Shown here: in pieces, positions 42,416-51,464 of the stretch
Layout: every line of letters starts with the position of its first letter
How positions within the stretch are numbered: position 1 is the stretch's first letter
Assembly: GCF_000421265.1 (NCBI RefSeq)
Contig: NZ_ATWN01000010.1
Location: 62,001-126,000, forward strand
DNA: 64,000 nt
From: Thalassospira lucentensis MCCC 1A00383 = DSM 14000
GTDB lineage: Bacteria > Pseudomonadota > Alphaproteobacteria > Rhodospirillales > Thalassospiraceae
Direction: 5' to 3'
Program-made: the position numbers and the translations under genes
The notes under the pieces: model-generated
Seen by the model: the letters and a program-made list of their open reading frames with translations, nothing else
Told to the model about the DNA's origin: nothing
Databases searched by the model: none

Positions 42416-43627
42416 ATGATATTTGACGCCAAAGGGCACGCATTGGCCACCGCGTCGACACGGATGACTTCCATGTCCATGCTGCGCAGTGTGGTGGTTG
42501 GTATTTCATTCGCCGTCGGACTGACATTTGGTGCCGGTCATGTACTGGCGCAATCAGCTGACGATCAGACAACAAATTCTAGCACGGAGTCGGTACCGAC
42601 CGAAACTGTGACGACCGATCAGGCGAATGCCGATGTAAATGATGCCGCGGCGACAACGACCAATGACGCAATGACGGCCAAAACACCGACCGGGGATGCG
42701 AAATCGGCCGTGGTTTTCATGTATCATCGCTTTGGCGAAAATGATTACCCGTCGACCAACATCACCACCGAGCAGTTCGATGCCCAGATCAAGGAACTGA
42801 CCAACGGCAATTACACCGTGCTGGGTGTGCCCGAGATTGTGGCCGCACTTCAAGGCGGCGGCGGATTGCCCGACCGAACAATCGGGATCACGATTGATGA
42901 TGCCTATCGTTCTGTCTATGAGCTGGCATGGCCGGTTTTTCGTAAAAACAACATGCCATTTACCGTGTTTGTTTCAAGCGAGCAGATCGACGCAGGTTAT
43001 TCCAATTACATGACCTGGGACATGGTGCGCGAAATGGTGCGCGACGGGGCGACGATTGGCGGGCATAGCCAGCATCATTCCCATTTGCCCGACCTTACGA
43101 TTGACGAAGTCAAAGCCGAACTTGCCCATTCGGCAGAACGGTTTAAAGAAGAACTCGGCTTTGTCCCGGAAATCTTTGCTTATCCTTACGGTGAGGCAAA
43201 TGACGCGGTGATCAAGGCGGTCACGGACGCCGGGTACAAGGCGGCGTTTGGTCAGCAAAGTGGTGCGATGAGCGACGAGTCAGATTTCATGTATCTGCCG
43301 CGTTTTGCCCTTAACGAGCATTATGGTGCGATGGAACGCTTTAGCCTGGCGGCAAATTCTTTGCCGTTGCGGGTGAGCGACGTGACACCGGGCGACTATA
43401 CCCTGACGCGTAACCCGCCGGCCTTTGGCTTTACGTTAAAGGAGCCTGCGCCAAACGTGTCATGCTATCCGTCTGATGGGCAGGCAACCATGAGCCGTCT
43501 TGGCGATGAGCGGATCGAAATTCGTATGGATGGTCCGGTGGCATCTGGTCGCTGGCGGATTAATTGCACCGCCCTTGGCGCACAATCACGGTGGCAGTGG
43601 TTCGGGATGCTTTATACCGTCCCATAA
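42416..43627 (+). CDS. secreted polysaccharide deacetylase (NodB homology domain)
   Basis: About 403 aa. A signal-type hydrophobic segment ending LAQS, then a Thr/Ala/Asp-rich linker (about 45-95), then a NodB domain: VVFMYHRFG, IGITIDDAY (catalytic Asp-Asp), GGHSQHHSHLPDL (metal His-x3-His) and FAYPYGEAND. A beta-rich C-terminal ~100 residues follow. It probably acts on a cell-surface or extracellular glycan in the periplasm. The start is uncertain: ATG 42416 follows GGAAA, while ATG 42464 gives a more typical signal peptide. Confidence 0.85.
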   Translation: MIFDAKGHALATASTRMTSMSMLRSVVVGISFAVGLTFGAGHVLAQSADDQTTNSSTESVPTETVTTDQANADVNDAAATTTNDAMTAKTPTGDAKSAVVFMYHRFGENDYPSTNITTEQFDAQIKELTNGNYTVLGVPEIVAALQGGGGLPDRTIGITIDDAYRSVYELAWPVFRKNNMPFTVFVSSEQIDAGYSNYMTWDMVREMVRDGATIGGHSQHHSHLPDLTIDEVKAELAHSAERFKEELGFVPEIFAYPYGEANDAVIKAVTDAGYKAAFGQQSGAMSDESDFMYLPRFALNEHYGAMERFSLAANSLPLRVSDVTPGDYTLTRNPPAFGFTLKEPAPNVSCYPSDGQATMSRLGDERIEIRMDGPVASGRWRINCTALGAQSRWQWFGMLYTVP

Positions 43628-43654
43628 ACGCCATCATCACGAACGCATCGTTTT

Positions 43655-43690
43655 AACGCCGCAGATTCAAACGGATTTGCGGCGTTTTTT
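43655..43690 (+). terminator. intrinsic terminator after the deacetylase gene
   Basis: An AACGCCGCA / TGCGGCGTT stem (43655-43663 with 43678-43686) is followed by further T residues to 43690. Confidence 0.85.
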
Positions 43691-43774
43691 ATTGCGTTTT
43701 TTGGGTGCTTGCACGTGATCATGCGACAATGTAGGTTAACCACACTTCTTAACCGTAAATAGTTGGTAACCACA

Positions 43775-45001
43775 GTGCCACGTGCTCTCACAGGAAAGAA
43801 TATCCTTCTGATCATCTCGGGCGGCATTGCTGCCTATAAGGTTCTTGAGGTGATCCGTCGGTTGCGCGACCGCGATATTAACATTCGCGCGGTCCTGACC
43901 AACGGTGGTGCGCAGTTTGTCACCCCGTTGTCGGTTGCAGCACTGACGGAAAACAAGGTCTATCAGGACTTGTTTTCCCTGACCGACGAGGCGGAAATGG
44001 GCCATATCCGATTGTCGCGTGAGGCGGACCTTGTTCTGGTCGCCCCGGCAAGTGCGGATATTCTGGCAAAAATGGCCACTGGACAGGCCGGTGATCTGGC
44101 GACCACGGCCCTGCTTGCGACCAATAAGCCGGTGATGATTGCACCGGCGATGAATGTTGAAATGTGGAACCATCCCGCAACACAAGCCAATATCGCAACC
44201 CTTGAAAGCCGGGGTGTCTTGCGTGTTGGGCCGTCTTCTGGTGATCTGGCGTGTGGCGAATTTGGGTCCGGGCGTCTGGCTGAACCAGCCGAAATCATTG
44301 CCAGCGTGCTTGATTTCCTTGAGGCGGCTGACGCGCCCAAGCCGCTTTTGGGAAAAAAGGCGATTGTCACCAGCGGCCCGACCTTGGAGCCGATTGACCC
44401 GGTGCGCTATATCGCCAACCGGTCATCGGGCAAACAGGGCCATGCGATTGCCGAAAGTCTGGCACAGGCGGGGGCGGATGTGACATTGGTGTCCGGTCCG
44501 GTCTCGCTTCCCGATCCGGTTGGGGTCACTGTGGTGCGGATTGAAACCGCGCGCGAGATGCTGGCGGCGGTGACAAACGCGCTTCCGGCTGATATTGCGG
44601 TTTTTGCTGCCGCTGTTGCCGATTGGCGTGCCGCAGATGCGGCGGATCAGAAGATGAAAAAAGACGGATCAGGTGTGATCGCTGATCTGAAGCTTTTGGA
44701 AAATCCTGATATTCTGGCAACCATCAGTGCGCCCGGCCCCACCCGCCCGGCCCTTGTGATCGGTTTTGCGGCCGAGACGCAAAATGTTGCCGAGCATGCG
44801 CGCGCCAAACGGACACGAAAGGGCTGTGACTGGATTCTGGCCAACGATGTTGCGCCCGATACCGGGACTTTTGGTGGCGATCAGAACGAAATCTGCCTGA
44901 TTACAGGCGACGATGAAAAAACCGATGAACGCTGGCCACGTCAAAGTAAAACCGGCGTTGCCCGGACGCTGACCGCGCGCATCATTGACCATTTTGCCTG
45001 A
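43775..45001 (+). CDS. coaBC: bifunctional phosphopantothenoylcysteine decarboxylase/synthase
   Basis: About 408 aa. The N-terminal flavoprotein half (CoaC, ~1-180) contains IIISGGIAAYK-like KNILLIISGGIAAYK, PASADILAKMATG, and APAMNVEMWNHPAT with active-site residues. The C-terminal half (CoaB) contains TSGPTLEPIDPVRYIANRSSGKQG and KKDG. It makes 4'-phosphopantetheine for CoA synthesis. GTG 43775 is the chosen start; TTG 43763 would add four residues and neither has a strong ribosome site. Followed by dut, a common pairing. Confidence 0.94.
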   Translation: MPRALTGKNILLIISGGIAAYKVLEVIRRLRDRDINIRAVLTNGGAQFVTPLSVAALTENKVYQDLFSLTDEAEMGHIRLSREADLVLVAPASADILAKMATGQAGDLATTALLATNKPVMIAPAMNVEMWNHPATQANIATLESRGVLRVGPSSGDLACGEFGSGRLAEPAEIIASVLDFLEAADAPKPLLGKKAIVTSGPTLEPIDPVRYIANRSSGKQGHAIAESLAQAGADVTLVSGPVSLPDPVGVTVVRIETAREMLAAVTNALPADIAVFAAAVADWRAADAADQKMKKDGSGVIADLKLLENPDILATISAPGPTRPALVIGFAAETQNVAEHARAKRTRKGCDWILANDVAPDTGTFGGDQNEICLITGDDEKTDERWPRQSKTGVARTLTARIIDHFA

Positions 45002-45080
45002 TGCTTGCGCACAGGTGATCAGCATACTGCCATGCCGCTAGACCCTCTCGGCGCGGCGATACAAAAGACAAGGAAGAACC

Positions 45081-45542
45081 ATGACGCGCTTGACCGTCAA
45101 TTTGAAACAACTGCCCCACGGGGCGGATTTGCCCCTGCCCGATTATGCGACGGCACAGTCGGCGGCGGTCGATTTGCAGGCCGCAATTGACGGTGTGCAG
45201 GTGATCGCGCCGGGCAAACGGGCGATGATTGAAACCGGCATTGCGATTGCGCTTCCGGCCGGGTTTGAAGCACAAGTCCGCCCGCGATCAGGCTTGGCGG
45301 CGAAAAACGGTGTCACGGTGCTCAACAGCCCGGGTACGATTGATGCCGATTACCGCGGTGAAATTAAAGTCATTTTGATCAATCACGGAGATGCGGCATT
45401 TGAAATTGAACGCGGCATGCGCGTCGCGCAGCTTGTTGTTGCACCGGTGACACAGGTGGTATGGCAGGCGGTTGATGATCTGGATGAAACGGCGCGTGGA
45501 TCGGGTGGATTTGGGTCAACTGGTACTGCGGTATCTGCTTGA
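45081..45542 (+). CDS. dut: dUTP diphosphatase
   Basis: 153 aa trimeric dUTPase. All five motifs are visible: [41 protein letters not shown] and the C-terminal [10 protein letters not shown]. It hydrolyses dUTP to keep uracil out of DNA and supply dUMP for thymidylate. GGAAGAACC precedes ATG 45081. Downstream of coaBC with a 79-bp gap, perhaps co-transcribed. Confidence 0.96.
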   Translation: MTRLTVNLKQLPHGADLPLPDYATAQSAAVDLQAAIDGVQVIAPGKRAMIETGIAIALPAGFEAQVRPRSGLAAKNGVTVLNSPGTIDADYRGEIKVILINHGDAAFEIERGMRVAQLVVAPVTQVVWQAVDDLDETARGSGGFGSTGTAVSA

Positions 45543-45651
45543 ACGGTCCGCTGGGACCCACGGGTAATCAATCCAACGAATGCTCTGTCGAAATCAGGTC
45601 CAGATGGCATCTGGGGGGATGTCGGGGCCACAAGGGGAGTCGCGAGAAAAG

Positions 45652-46107
45652 ATGTTAAAGCTTTCTAAGAAAATGCTGTTTGCGATCGAGGCGGTTGTCG
45701 ATATTGCCTATAACGCGGCGGGTGAACCGGTACAAAGCCGCGATATCACCGCGCGTCAGGGTATCCCGAAACGCTATCTTGAACAGACATTGCAACAGCT
45801 TGTCCGGGCTGACATTCTGGTGGGTGTACGCGGCCCGCGCGGTGGATATCGATTGGCGCGCGAACGCCGTCGCATCACGCTTTCTGATATTGTGTCGGTG
45901 ATCCGTGCGATGGAAACATCCGATGACCCGATTGAAGATCCGGCAGGATCGCCGCTTGGCAAGGAAGTCGTCCGGCCATTGTGGCGCGAGTTGCAAGATG
46001 AAATGATGGTACAACTGGCGAAAATCACGGTCGAGGATTTGTGCAATCGGGCACGGGATGCCGGTTTGCGCAGCGGGATCGAAGAATCCCCCGATTTCAT
46101 TATTTAG
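45652..46107 (+). CDS. Rrf2-family transcriptional regulator
   Basis: About 151 aa. Winged helix MLFAIEAVVDIAYNAAGEPVQSRDITARQGIPKRYLEQTLQQLVRADIL followed by VRGPRGGYRLARE, the Rrf2 signature. It has no three-Cys iron-sulfur cluster motif (the only Cys is near the C-terminus, DLCNRA), so it is more like CymR-type sensors than IscR. It lies directly upstream of cysK with a strong promoter between, suggesting it senses cysteine or O-acetylserine status and controls cysK. ATG 45652 is preceded by a GAGAAAAG purine run. Confidence 0.88.
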   Translation: MLKLSKKMLFAIEAVVDIAYNAAGEPVQSRDITARQGIPKRYLEQTLQQLVRADILVGVRGPRGGYRLARERRRITLSDIVSVIRAMETSDDPIEDPAGSPLGKEVVRPLWRELQDEMMVQLAKITVEDLCNRARDAGLRSGIEESPDFII

Positions 46108-46231
46108 TCTTCTGAACTGACGGTGGTGTATTGTATCTTAAATCAACAAGAAACCGCTGCGGTTCCCTAAAATCTACAGGCAACGGGTACGCCATCAAAC
46201 GCCATATCGTGTACAAATCGCCAAAGCCCAT

Positions 46232-46293
46232 TTGACACGGGGCAATAGCGGTTTAAATACAAATTGAGTATGTGCATGATGGTAAAATACAAA
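46232..46293 (+). promoter_or_regulatory. cysK promoter with repeated AAATACAAA elements
   Basis: A sigma-70-type promoter TTGACA (46232-46237)-16 bp-TAAATA (46254-46259) lies 50 bp upstream of cysK. The 9-mer AAATACAAA occurs at 46255-46263, overlapping the -10, and again at 46285-46293, 30 bp further. The repeats are candidate sites for the Rrf2-family regulator encoded upstream; this is inference. Confidence 0.6.
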
Positions 46294-46309
46294 ATAGTGC
46301 GAGGAAAAC

Positions 46310-47260
46310 ATGACTGAGTTTCGCGGTAAGATTTACGACAGCATTATCGACACCATCGGTGCAACGCCGCTGGTTCGCCTTTCGCGTCTGGCAGAAGCAG
46401 AAGGCGTAAAAGCGGATCTGATCGGCAAGCTTGAATTCTTCAATCCGCTGGCATCGGTCAAGGATCGTATCGGTCTGGCAATGATCGAAACCGCCGAGAA
46501 GTCTGGCAAGATCAAACCGGGTGCCACCCTGGTTGAGCCGACCTCGGGCAATACCGGTATTGCGCTGGCATTTGTGGCAGCCGCCAAGGGCTACAACCTT
46601 ATTCTGACCATGCCCGAAAGCATGTCGATTGAACGGCGCAAGATGCTGATGCTTCTGGGGGCAAAGATTGACCTGACCCCGGCGGCCAAGGGCATGAAAG
46701 GTGCGGTTGCTCGTGCTGAAGAACTGGTGGCCGAGATTGATGGTGCGATCATGTTGCAGCAGTTTGATAATCCGGCCAACCCGGAAGTTCACCGCAACAC
46801 CACCGCACAGGAAATTCTCAAAGATACTGACGGCAACGTTGATATCTTTGTCTCGGGTGTGGGCACTGGCGGCACGCTGACCGGTGTTGCTGACGTATTG
46901 AAAAAGCATAACCCGAACATTCAGATCGTTGCAGTCGAACCGGAAGACAGCCCGGTTATTTCCGGTGGTGCACCGGGACCGCATAAAATTCAGGGCATTG
47001 GCGCCGGGTTCATTCCGGGCAACCTGAATAAAGATCTTATCGATACCGTAATGACCATTGGGAATGAAACCGCCTTTGCCACGGCGCGCAAACTGGCCGC
47101 CATCGAAGGCCTGCCAACCGGCATTTCGTCAGGTGCGGCAGTTGCGGCAGCGATTGAACTTGGTCAGAAGCCGGAAAATGCTGGCAAACGCATTGTCATC
47201 ATCATTCCAAGCTTTGCTGAGCGTTATCTGTCGACCCCGCTGTTTGATGGTCTGCAATAA
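46310..47260 (+). CDS. cysK: cysteine synthase A
   Basis: 316 aa PLP enzyme that makes cysteine from O-acetylserine and sulfide. PLP lysine K51 in ASVKDRIG, substrate loop PTSGNTG (77-83), [14 protein letters not shown] phosphate cup and the C-terminal [18 protein letters not shown] precedes ATG 46310. Adjacent to the Rrf2-type regulator; followed by a strong terminator. Confidence 0.96.
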   Translation: MTEFRGKIYDSIIDTIGATPLVRLSRLAEAEGVKADLIGKLEFFNPLASVKDRIGLAMIETAEKSGKIKPGATLVEPTSGNTGIALAFVAAAKGYNLILTMPESMSIERRKMLMLLGAKIDLTPAAKGMKGAVARAEELVAEIDGAIMLQQFDNPANPEVHRNTTAQEILKDTDGNVDIFVSGVGTGGTLTGVADVLKKHNPNIQIVAVEPEDSPVISGGAPGPHKIQGIGAGFIPGNLNKDLIDTVMTIGNETAFATARKLAAIEGLPTGISSGAAVAAAIELGQKPENAGKRIVIIIPSFAERYLSTPLFDGLQ

Positions 47261-47288
47261 GGCGTTTGTCTTAACCGACAGTCGGAAT

Positions 47289-47321
47289 AAAGGCCCGGAG
47301 CATATGCTTCGGGCCTTTTTT
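47289..47321 (+). terminator. intrinsic terminator after cysK
   Basis: An AAGGCCCGGAGCA / TGCTTCGGGCCTT stem (with a G-T pair and a short loop) is followed by a run of six T residues. Confidence 0.88.
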
Positions 47322-47370
47322 ATTAAGGGTGCTGTGCACAACACCACTTGCCAATCTGATCAACCAAGGC

Positions 47371-47859
47371 TCAGCCATCAAGCCAGACGGCAAGACCGTC
47401 GAGTGTTTGCAAGCCGTATTCCACCGCGCCGAAGCCAATAACCGCCAAACGTCGTTCGCGAGTCGGATGGAGTTGGCGCAACGTCACCACAGTTTTGCCG
47501 TCGCTTTGCTCGTCGAAAGTCACTGTCATGCGGAAGCGTTCAGGGTCGTTGGGATCGGGCGTGCCATAGTCCATGACGATCCGCTCGTTCGGTATGATTT
47601 CCAGAAAGCGCACATGGTTTTCAAAGCGCTGTGGTTTGCCTTCGAACGTGCCGACCATGTCGAACCGCCACACTCCGCCTTCGCGGATGTCGGCCTCCTT
47701 GGTTTCGATATCAAGGCCTTCTGGGCCATACCATTTCGCCAGCGCCTCGGGGTTCGTCCAGGCAGCGAAGACCTTGTCGCGTGGATGGTTCAGCAGCTTT
47801 GCCAGCACGATCTCGCGGTCCAGCGACCAAGTCTCAATCGGATTTTTCATGTCGTCCAT
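47371..47859 (-). CDS. SRPBCC/AHSA1-domain protein paired with ArsR
   Basis: 162 aa. START-like fold: DREIVLAKLLNHPRDKVFAAWTNPEALAKWYGPEG, GGVWRFDMVG, then EIIPNERIVMDYGTPDP. Its start overlaps the 3' end of the upstream ArsR gene by 26 bp (9 residues shorter if ATG 47850 is used, still overlapping). ArsR plus AHSA1-type genes are a frequent two-gene autoregulated unit; the ligand is not known. Confidence 0.88.
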   Translation of the reverse strand: MDDMKNPIETWSLDREIVLAKLLNHPRDKVFAAWTNPEALAKWYGPEGLDIETKEADIREGGVWRFDMVGTFEGKPQRFENHVRFLEIIPNERIVMDYGTPDPNDPERFRMTVTFDEQSDGKTVVTLRQLHPTRERRLAVIGFGAVEYGLQTLDGLAVWLDG

Positions 47860-48190
47860 CCTCTTCGTCTTTGTGGTCCAGATGAAGTTCCAGCCGGTCT
47901 AACCGTTCGATCCAGCGCCGACGCTCCGCCTCCATCCAGACTGCCGCCTCGTTGAAACGTTCTGGCACCAATTGGCACCAACGGCTGCGCCCGCGCTTCT
48001 CGCTGGCGATCAGGCCGCACTCCTCAAGTACTTTGAGGTGCTGGGTGAATGACGGTAACGCCATGTTGAAAGGCGCGGCCAAGTCGCTTACGGACGCCTC
48101 GCCGTTGGCAAGCCGCGAGACCACCGCACGGCGGGTCGGGTCGCTAAGGGCGTGAAACGCAAGATCAAGGGGGTTTGAATGATAAGGCAT
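47834..48190 (-). CDS. ArsR-family transcriptional regulator
   Basis: About 118 aa. Winged helix FHALSDPTRRAVVSRLANGEASVSDLAAPFNMALPSFTQHLKVLEECGLIASEKRGRSRW. No CxC or His/Cys metal site of the classical ArsR/SmtB type is visible, so it is probably a non-metal sensor. The start codon lies inside a perfect palindrome, pointing to autorepression. The downstream AHSA1 gene overlaps it. Confidence 0.9.
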   Translation of the reverse strand: MPYHSNPLDLAFHALSDPTRRAVVSRLANGEASVSDLAAPFNMALPSFTQHLKVLEECGLIASEKRGRSRWCQLVPERFNEAAVWMEAERRRWIERLDRLELHLDHKDEEDGRHEKSD

Positions 48191-48247
48191 ATGCCTTAGT
48201 AACTTGAGTTTCAGGGCTACGTCAAGAATATTTAGGTGTATGCCTAA
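48183..48247. promoter_or_regulatory. two ArsR operator-like palindromes
   Basis: TAAGGCATATGCCTTA (48183-48198) is a perfect 16-bp palindrome spanning the arsR start codon. A related imperfect copy, TTAGGTGTATGCCTAA, lies at 48232-48247, 49 bp upstream. Their similarity and position suggest two binding sites of the adjacent ArsR protein. Confidence 0.6.
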
Positions 48248-48399
48248 GTATTGGGGTGTTTCGCCCTGAAACAGGTTGTGAAAAAGACAGACCTCCAAGG
48301 AAAAACAAATCTTTTGCTTGAGCGATGGGATCGGCACGCTATATCCAGAAGCCAGAGCTTTTATTTTGTTGATGCTGTCCTGATAGGAAACCCGCCCGC

Positions 48400-49209
48400 G
48401 TGACTGATTTTGACTTCAACTTCAACGAAAATGAAGTGCAGCGCTATGCCCGCCACATTGTCCTTAAAGAGGTCGGTGGCACGGGGCAGATGATGCTTAA
48501 ACGGGCGCGCGTGCTGATTGTCGGGGCCGGTGGGCTTGGCTCCCCACTTGCGATGTATCTGGCCGCAGCCGGGGTTGGCACGATTGGCATTATTGATGCC
48601 GACACGGTGGAACTTTCCAACCTGCAACGCCAGATCGCGCATGGTATGCGCGATATCGGAACGCCCAAGGTTGACAGTGCAAAATCAACCATGGCCGATA
48701 TGAACCCCGACATTACCGTGCATGCCCATAACACCCGGCTTGATGCGGGCAACGTTATGGATTTGATTGCCGATTATGACGTGATTGCCGATGGGTCAGA
48801 TAATTTCGAAACCCGGTTTTTGCTCAATGACGCCTGCTACTTGGCGGGCAAGACGCTGGTGTCGGGTGCAGCCCTTCGTTTTGATGGGCAGGTTTCGACA
48901 TTCAAGGCCCATCTGGGCGCACCCCATCCGTGTTATCGCTGTATTTATCATGCGCCCCCGCCCGAAGATGCCATTCCATCCTGTGCGCAAGGCGGCGTTT
49001 TGGGATCGGTGGTTGGTATGATCGGTGGGATGCAGGCCACCGAAGTTCTTAAAGAATTGATGGGCATTGGAGATGGGCTTTCGGGCCAGTTGTTGATTGT
49101 CGATGCGCTGTCGGCGGCCTATCGTAAAATCAAGGTGCCCCGCGATCCGGGCTGCCCGCTTTGTTCACAAAACGCCACGATCAAGGACCTGTCGATCCAT
49201 GAACACTGA
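48400..49209 (+). CDS. moeB: MoeB/ThiF-family adenylyltransferase
   Basis: 269 aa E1-like enzyme. Nucleotide loop GAGGLG (42-47), RQIAHGMRDIGTPKVDSA, two zinc Cys pairs C178/C181 and C252/C255, and SCAQGGVLGSVVGMIG with the candidate catalytic Cys. It adenylates the C-terminal Gly of a ubiquitin-like sulfur carrier (MoaD, ThiS or similar). There is no rhodanese domain. The overlapping DsrE-like gene suggests a sulfur-relay partnership; thiamin and molybdopterin roles cannot be separated on sequence alone. Confidence 0.88.
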   Translation: MTDFDFNFNENEVQRYARHIVLKEVGGTGQMMLKRARVLIVGAGGLGSPLAMYLAAAGVGTIGIIDADTVELSNLQRQIAHGMRDIGTPKVDSAKSTMADMNPDITVHAHNTRLDAGNVMDLIADYDVIADGSDNFETRFLLNDACYLAGKTLVSGAALRFDGQVSTFKAHLGAPHPCYRCIYHAPPPEDAIPSCAQGGVLGSVVGMIGGMQATEVLKELMGIGDGLSGQLLIVDALSAAYRKIKVPRDPGCPLCSQNATIKDLSIHEH

Positions 49210-49630
49210 GACCGAAAGTCCAAAGAAACTGTCGCTGGTGGTGTTTTCCGGCAGCTTTGAAAAAGTTCATTACGCACTCGTAATGGCATCGTCTGCCCTT
49301 GCCACAGGCCGGGAGGTCACGCTGTTTTTTACCATGGAAGCCAGCCGTGCGCTTTTGGCCCCGTCCGGATGGCGACATTTGCGCACGGATGCCCAAGGGG
49401 CCACCGCGACCTCAATCGATTTGTCTTATGCGACGCGCGGGATTGGCACATTCGAAGAATTGCTGAGCGCCTGTGCATCACTGGATGGCAAATTCATGGT
49501 CTGTGAAATGGGGTTACGCGCCTTGGGCCTTGAAGATCAAGCCACCCGCGATGAGCTTTCGATTGAGACCGGCGGTGTTGTGACATTCCTTAACGACGCC
49601 AAGCAGAATGGCGAGATGCTGTTTATCTGA
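49199..49630 (+). CDS. DsrE-family protein
   Basis: 143 aa. KKLSLVVFSGSFEKVHYALVMASSALATGREVTLFFTMEAS and the Cys-containing KFMVCEMGLRALGL are the DsrE/YchN-type pattern of small sulfur-handling proteins. The start at ATG 49199 overlaps the moeB stop by 11 bp, so the two are translationally coupled. Probably takes part in sulfur transfer together with the MoeB-like enzyme. Confidence 0.82.
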   Translation: MNTETESPKKLSLVVFSGSFEKVHYALVMASSALATGREVTLFFTMEASRALLAPSGWRHLRTDAQGATATSIDLSYATRGIGTFEELLSACASLDGKFMVCEMGLRALGLEDQATRDELSIETGGVVTFLNDAKQNGEMLFI

Positions 49631-49632
49631 TC

Positions 49633-50334
49633 TCAACTTGCCAGAAGCTTGATGCCAAGCCCGGCCAGACACAAACCAACCGCCCGTTCGATCCAGATTT
49701 TGATTGCAGAAATGCGGGCCTGCACGGCGGGTAAGGTCAATGCGACCGCCACCAATCCGAACCAGAACATGTGACAGACCGCGATATAAATGCCATATCC
49801 GATTTCCTGTATGATGGGTGTGTCGGGCGAAATCACCTGACTAAACAGGGAAACGATGAACAGCATCGTTTTGGGGTTCAGCGCATTGCAGGCAAACCCG
49901 ACCCAGAAGGCCGACCCGTTCCGGGTTTGATCTGTGCCCGATGCCGACGTTCCTGATGGCTGGGAAGCTGCTATGTTAGCGCTAACATCCATGGTATTGG
50001 CGGCTTTGGCGCGGCCAAGAAATTTGCGGATATCAGGCCACAGGGCCGATAAACCAAGCCAGATCAAATAAGCCGCCCCCAGATAGCGCAGGCTGTTAAG
50101 CACCCAGATATTACTGGCAAACAGAACCCCCAGACCAATCAGGGTATAGGCAAGATGAACTGAAACGCCGCTGCCAATCCCAATGGCACAGAAAACCCCG
50201 GCGCGCCTGCCACGGGTAAGGGCGATGCGGGTGACCATGGCGAAATCGGGGCCGGGGCTGATGACGGCAAGCACGGTGATGATGCCAACGGCGATGATTT
50301 CCATGGATCGGATATCGGCGGTGATGTCGGGCAT
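49633..50334 (-). CDS. LysE/RhtB-family amino-acid exporter
   Basis: About 233 aa inner-membrane protein with six predicted helices. IITVLAVISPGPDFAMVTRIALTRGRRAG is the LysE family signature (the SPGPD motif). A hydrophilic insert (about 125-150, Ala/Ser/Thr-rich) separates the halves. Divergent from a LysR gene, which often controls such exporters. ATG 50304 would be a shorter alternative start. Confidence 0.9.
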   Translation of the reverse strand: MPDITADIRSMEIIAVGIITVLAVISPGPDFAMVTRIALTRGRRAGVFCAIGIGSGVSVHLAYTLIGLGVLFASNIWVLNSLRYLGAAYLIWLGLSALWPDIRKFLGRAKAANTMDVSANIAASQPSGTSASGTDQTRNGSAFWVGFACNALNPKTMLFIVSLFSQVISPDTPIIQEIGYGIYIAVCHMFWFGLVAVALTLPAVQARISAIKIWIERAVGLCLAGLGIKLLAS

Positions 50335-50428
50335 GACGGAACGGTCCTTTGATGAGGCTTGATCTGTGCGTAAAATCAGTATCAAACTGTTTCAAAGGTC
50401 ATAAAATCGAAAAATACCGGGATTTATT

Positions 50429-51373
50429 GTGAGTAATATTCACATAAAACGGCATCTGCCGCCGCTTGCCGCCCTGCCCGCCTTTGAGGCGGCGGCACGT
50501 CATCAAAGCTTTTCGCGCGCCGCAGAGGAATTGCATCTGACCCATGGGGCAATCAGCCGGGCGGTGGCCCAGATCGAAGATCGATTGGGGGTTGAGCTGT
50601 TCGTGCGGCGAAACCGGCGGGTCTGGCTGACCGCGGCGGGCGAACGGTTGTTAAAGGCTACCAGTGCGGCCCTTAACGGACTTGATGGCGCGGTTGAGGA
50701 TATTCACCGTCATGACGGGGCATCGCCGATTCTGACGGTATCGTGCGAGCCCAGCCTTGCCATGCGCTGGCTGATGCCGCGTTTGGGGGGATTTCGCGAA
50801 GCCAACCCGGACTTGAATATTGACCTGCGTCTTGCCGGTGGGCCGGTGGATTTATTGGCCGATGGCTGTGACGTGGCGATTCGGCGGGCGGATTACGGTA
50901 TTTCAGAACAGTACATCACCACCCGTCTTTGGGCCGAACATGCCGGGCCGGTGTGTGATCCTGATTGCTGGGAAACAATTCTTGCGGGAAATCTGTCCAA
51001 TGCCCGCTGGCTACATGCCCGGACCCGACCGGATGCGTGGGATGTTTGGAAGCGCGCCAGTGGCAGTGAAGCCACCGCTGCCAGCGAACAGTATTTCGAT
51101 CATTTCTTTTTTGCGCTTCAGGCGGCTGTGAACCGGCTTGGTACGGCAATTGGTCCTTTGCCGCTGGTGCATGACGATTTAAAAGCGGGGCGTCTGATTG
51201 CCCCCCTTGGCATGGCGCCAACTGGCTACGATTATGTGTTGATTACCCTTGATCCGCCCGTCCGTGATCCGCGGATATCGCTGTTCTTTGAATGGTTGAT
51301 GGCAGAAGCAGGCGACATGGACGGCGGTGCTTTGCCGGGCAATGATATGATGGGACCGGGTAAGAAAATCTGA
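50429..51373 (+). CDS. LysR-family regulator, GcvA-like
   Basis: 314 aa. HLPPLAALPAFEAAARHQSFSRAAEELHLTHGAISRAVAQIEDRLGVELFVRRNRR is a GcvA-type helix-turn-helix. The start is GTG 50429. Divergent from the LysE exporter (94 bp apart), its likely target, analogous to ArgP/LysE-type pairs. Confidence 0.9.
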   Translation: MSNIHIKRHLPPLAALPAFEAAARHQSFSRAAEELHLTHGAISRAVAQIEDRLGVELFVRRNRRVWLTAAGERLLKATSAALNGLDGAVEDIHRHDGASPILTVSCEPSLAMRWLMPRLGGFREANPDLNIDLRLAGGPVDLLADGCDVAIRRADYGISEQYITTRLWAEHAGPVCDPDCWETILAGNLSNARWLHARTRPDAWDVWKRASGSEATAASEQYFDHFFFALQAAVNRLGTAIGPLPLVHDDLKAGRLIAPLGMAPTGYDYVLITLDPPVRDPRISLFFEWLMAEAGDMDGGALPGNDMMGPGKKI

Positions 51374-51464
51374 TCCTGAACACCGGGTTCATGTGCTCGG
51401 GGTCGGAACATTGTTCGAACGTGCCGCGTTTTGGGAATTCCTGAAACTGTGCGGATCCCGTTTT

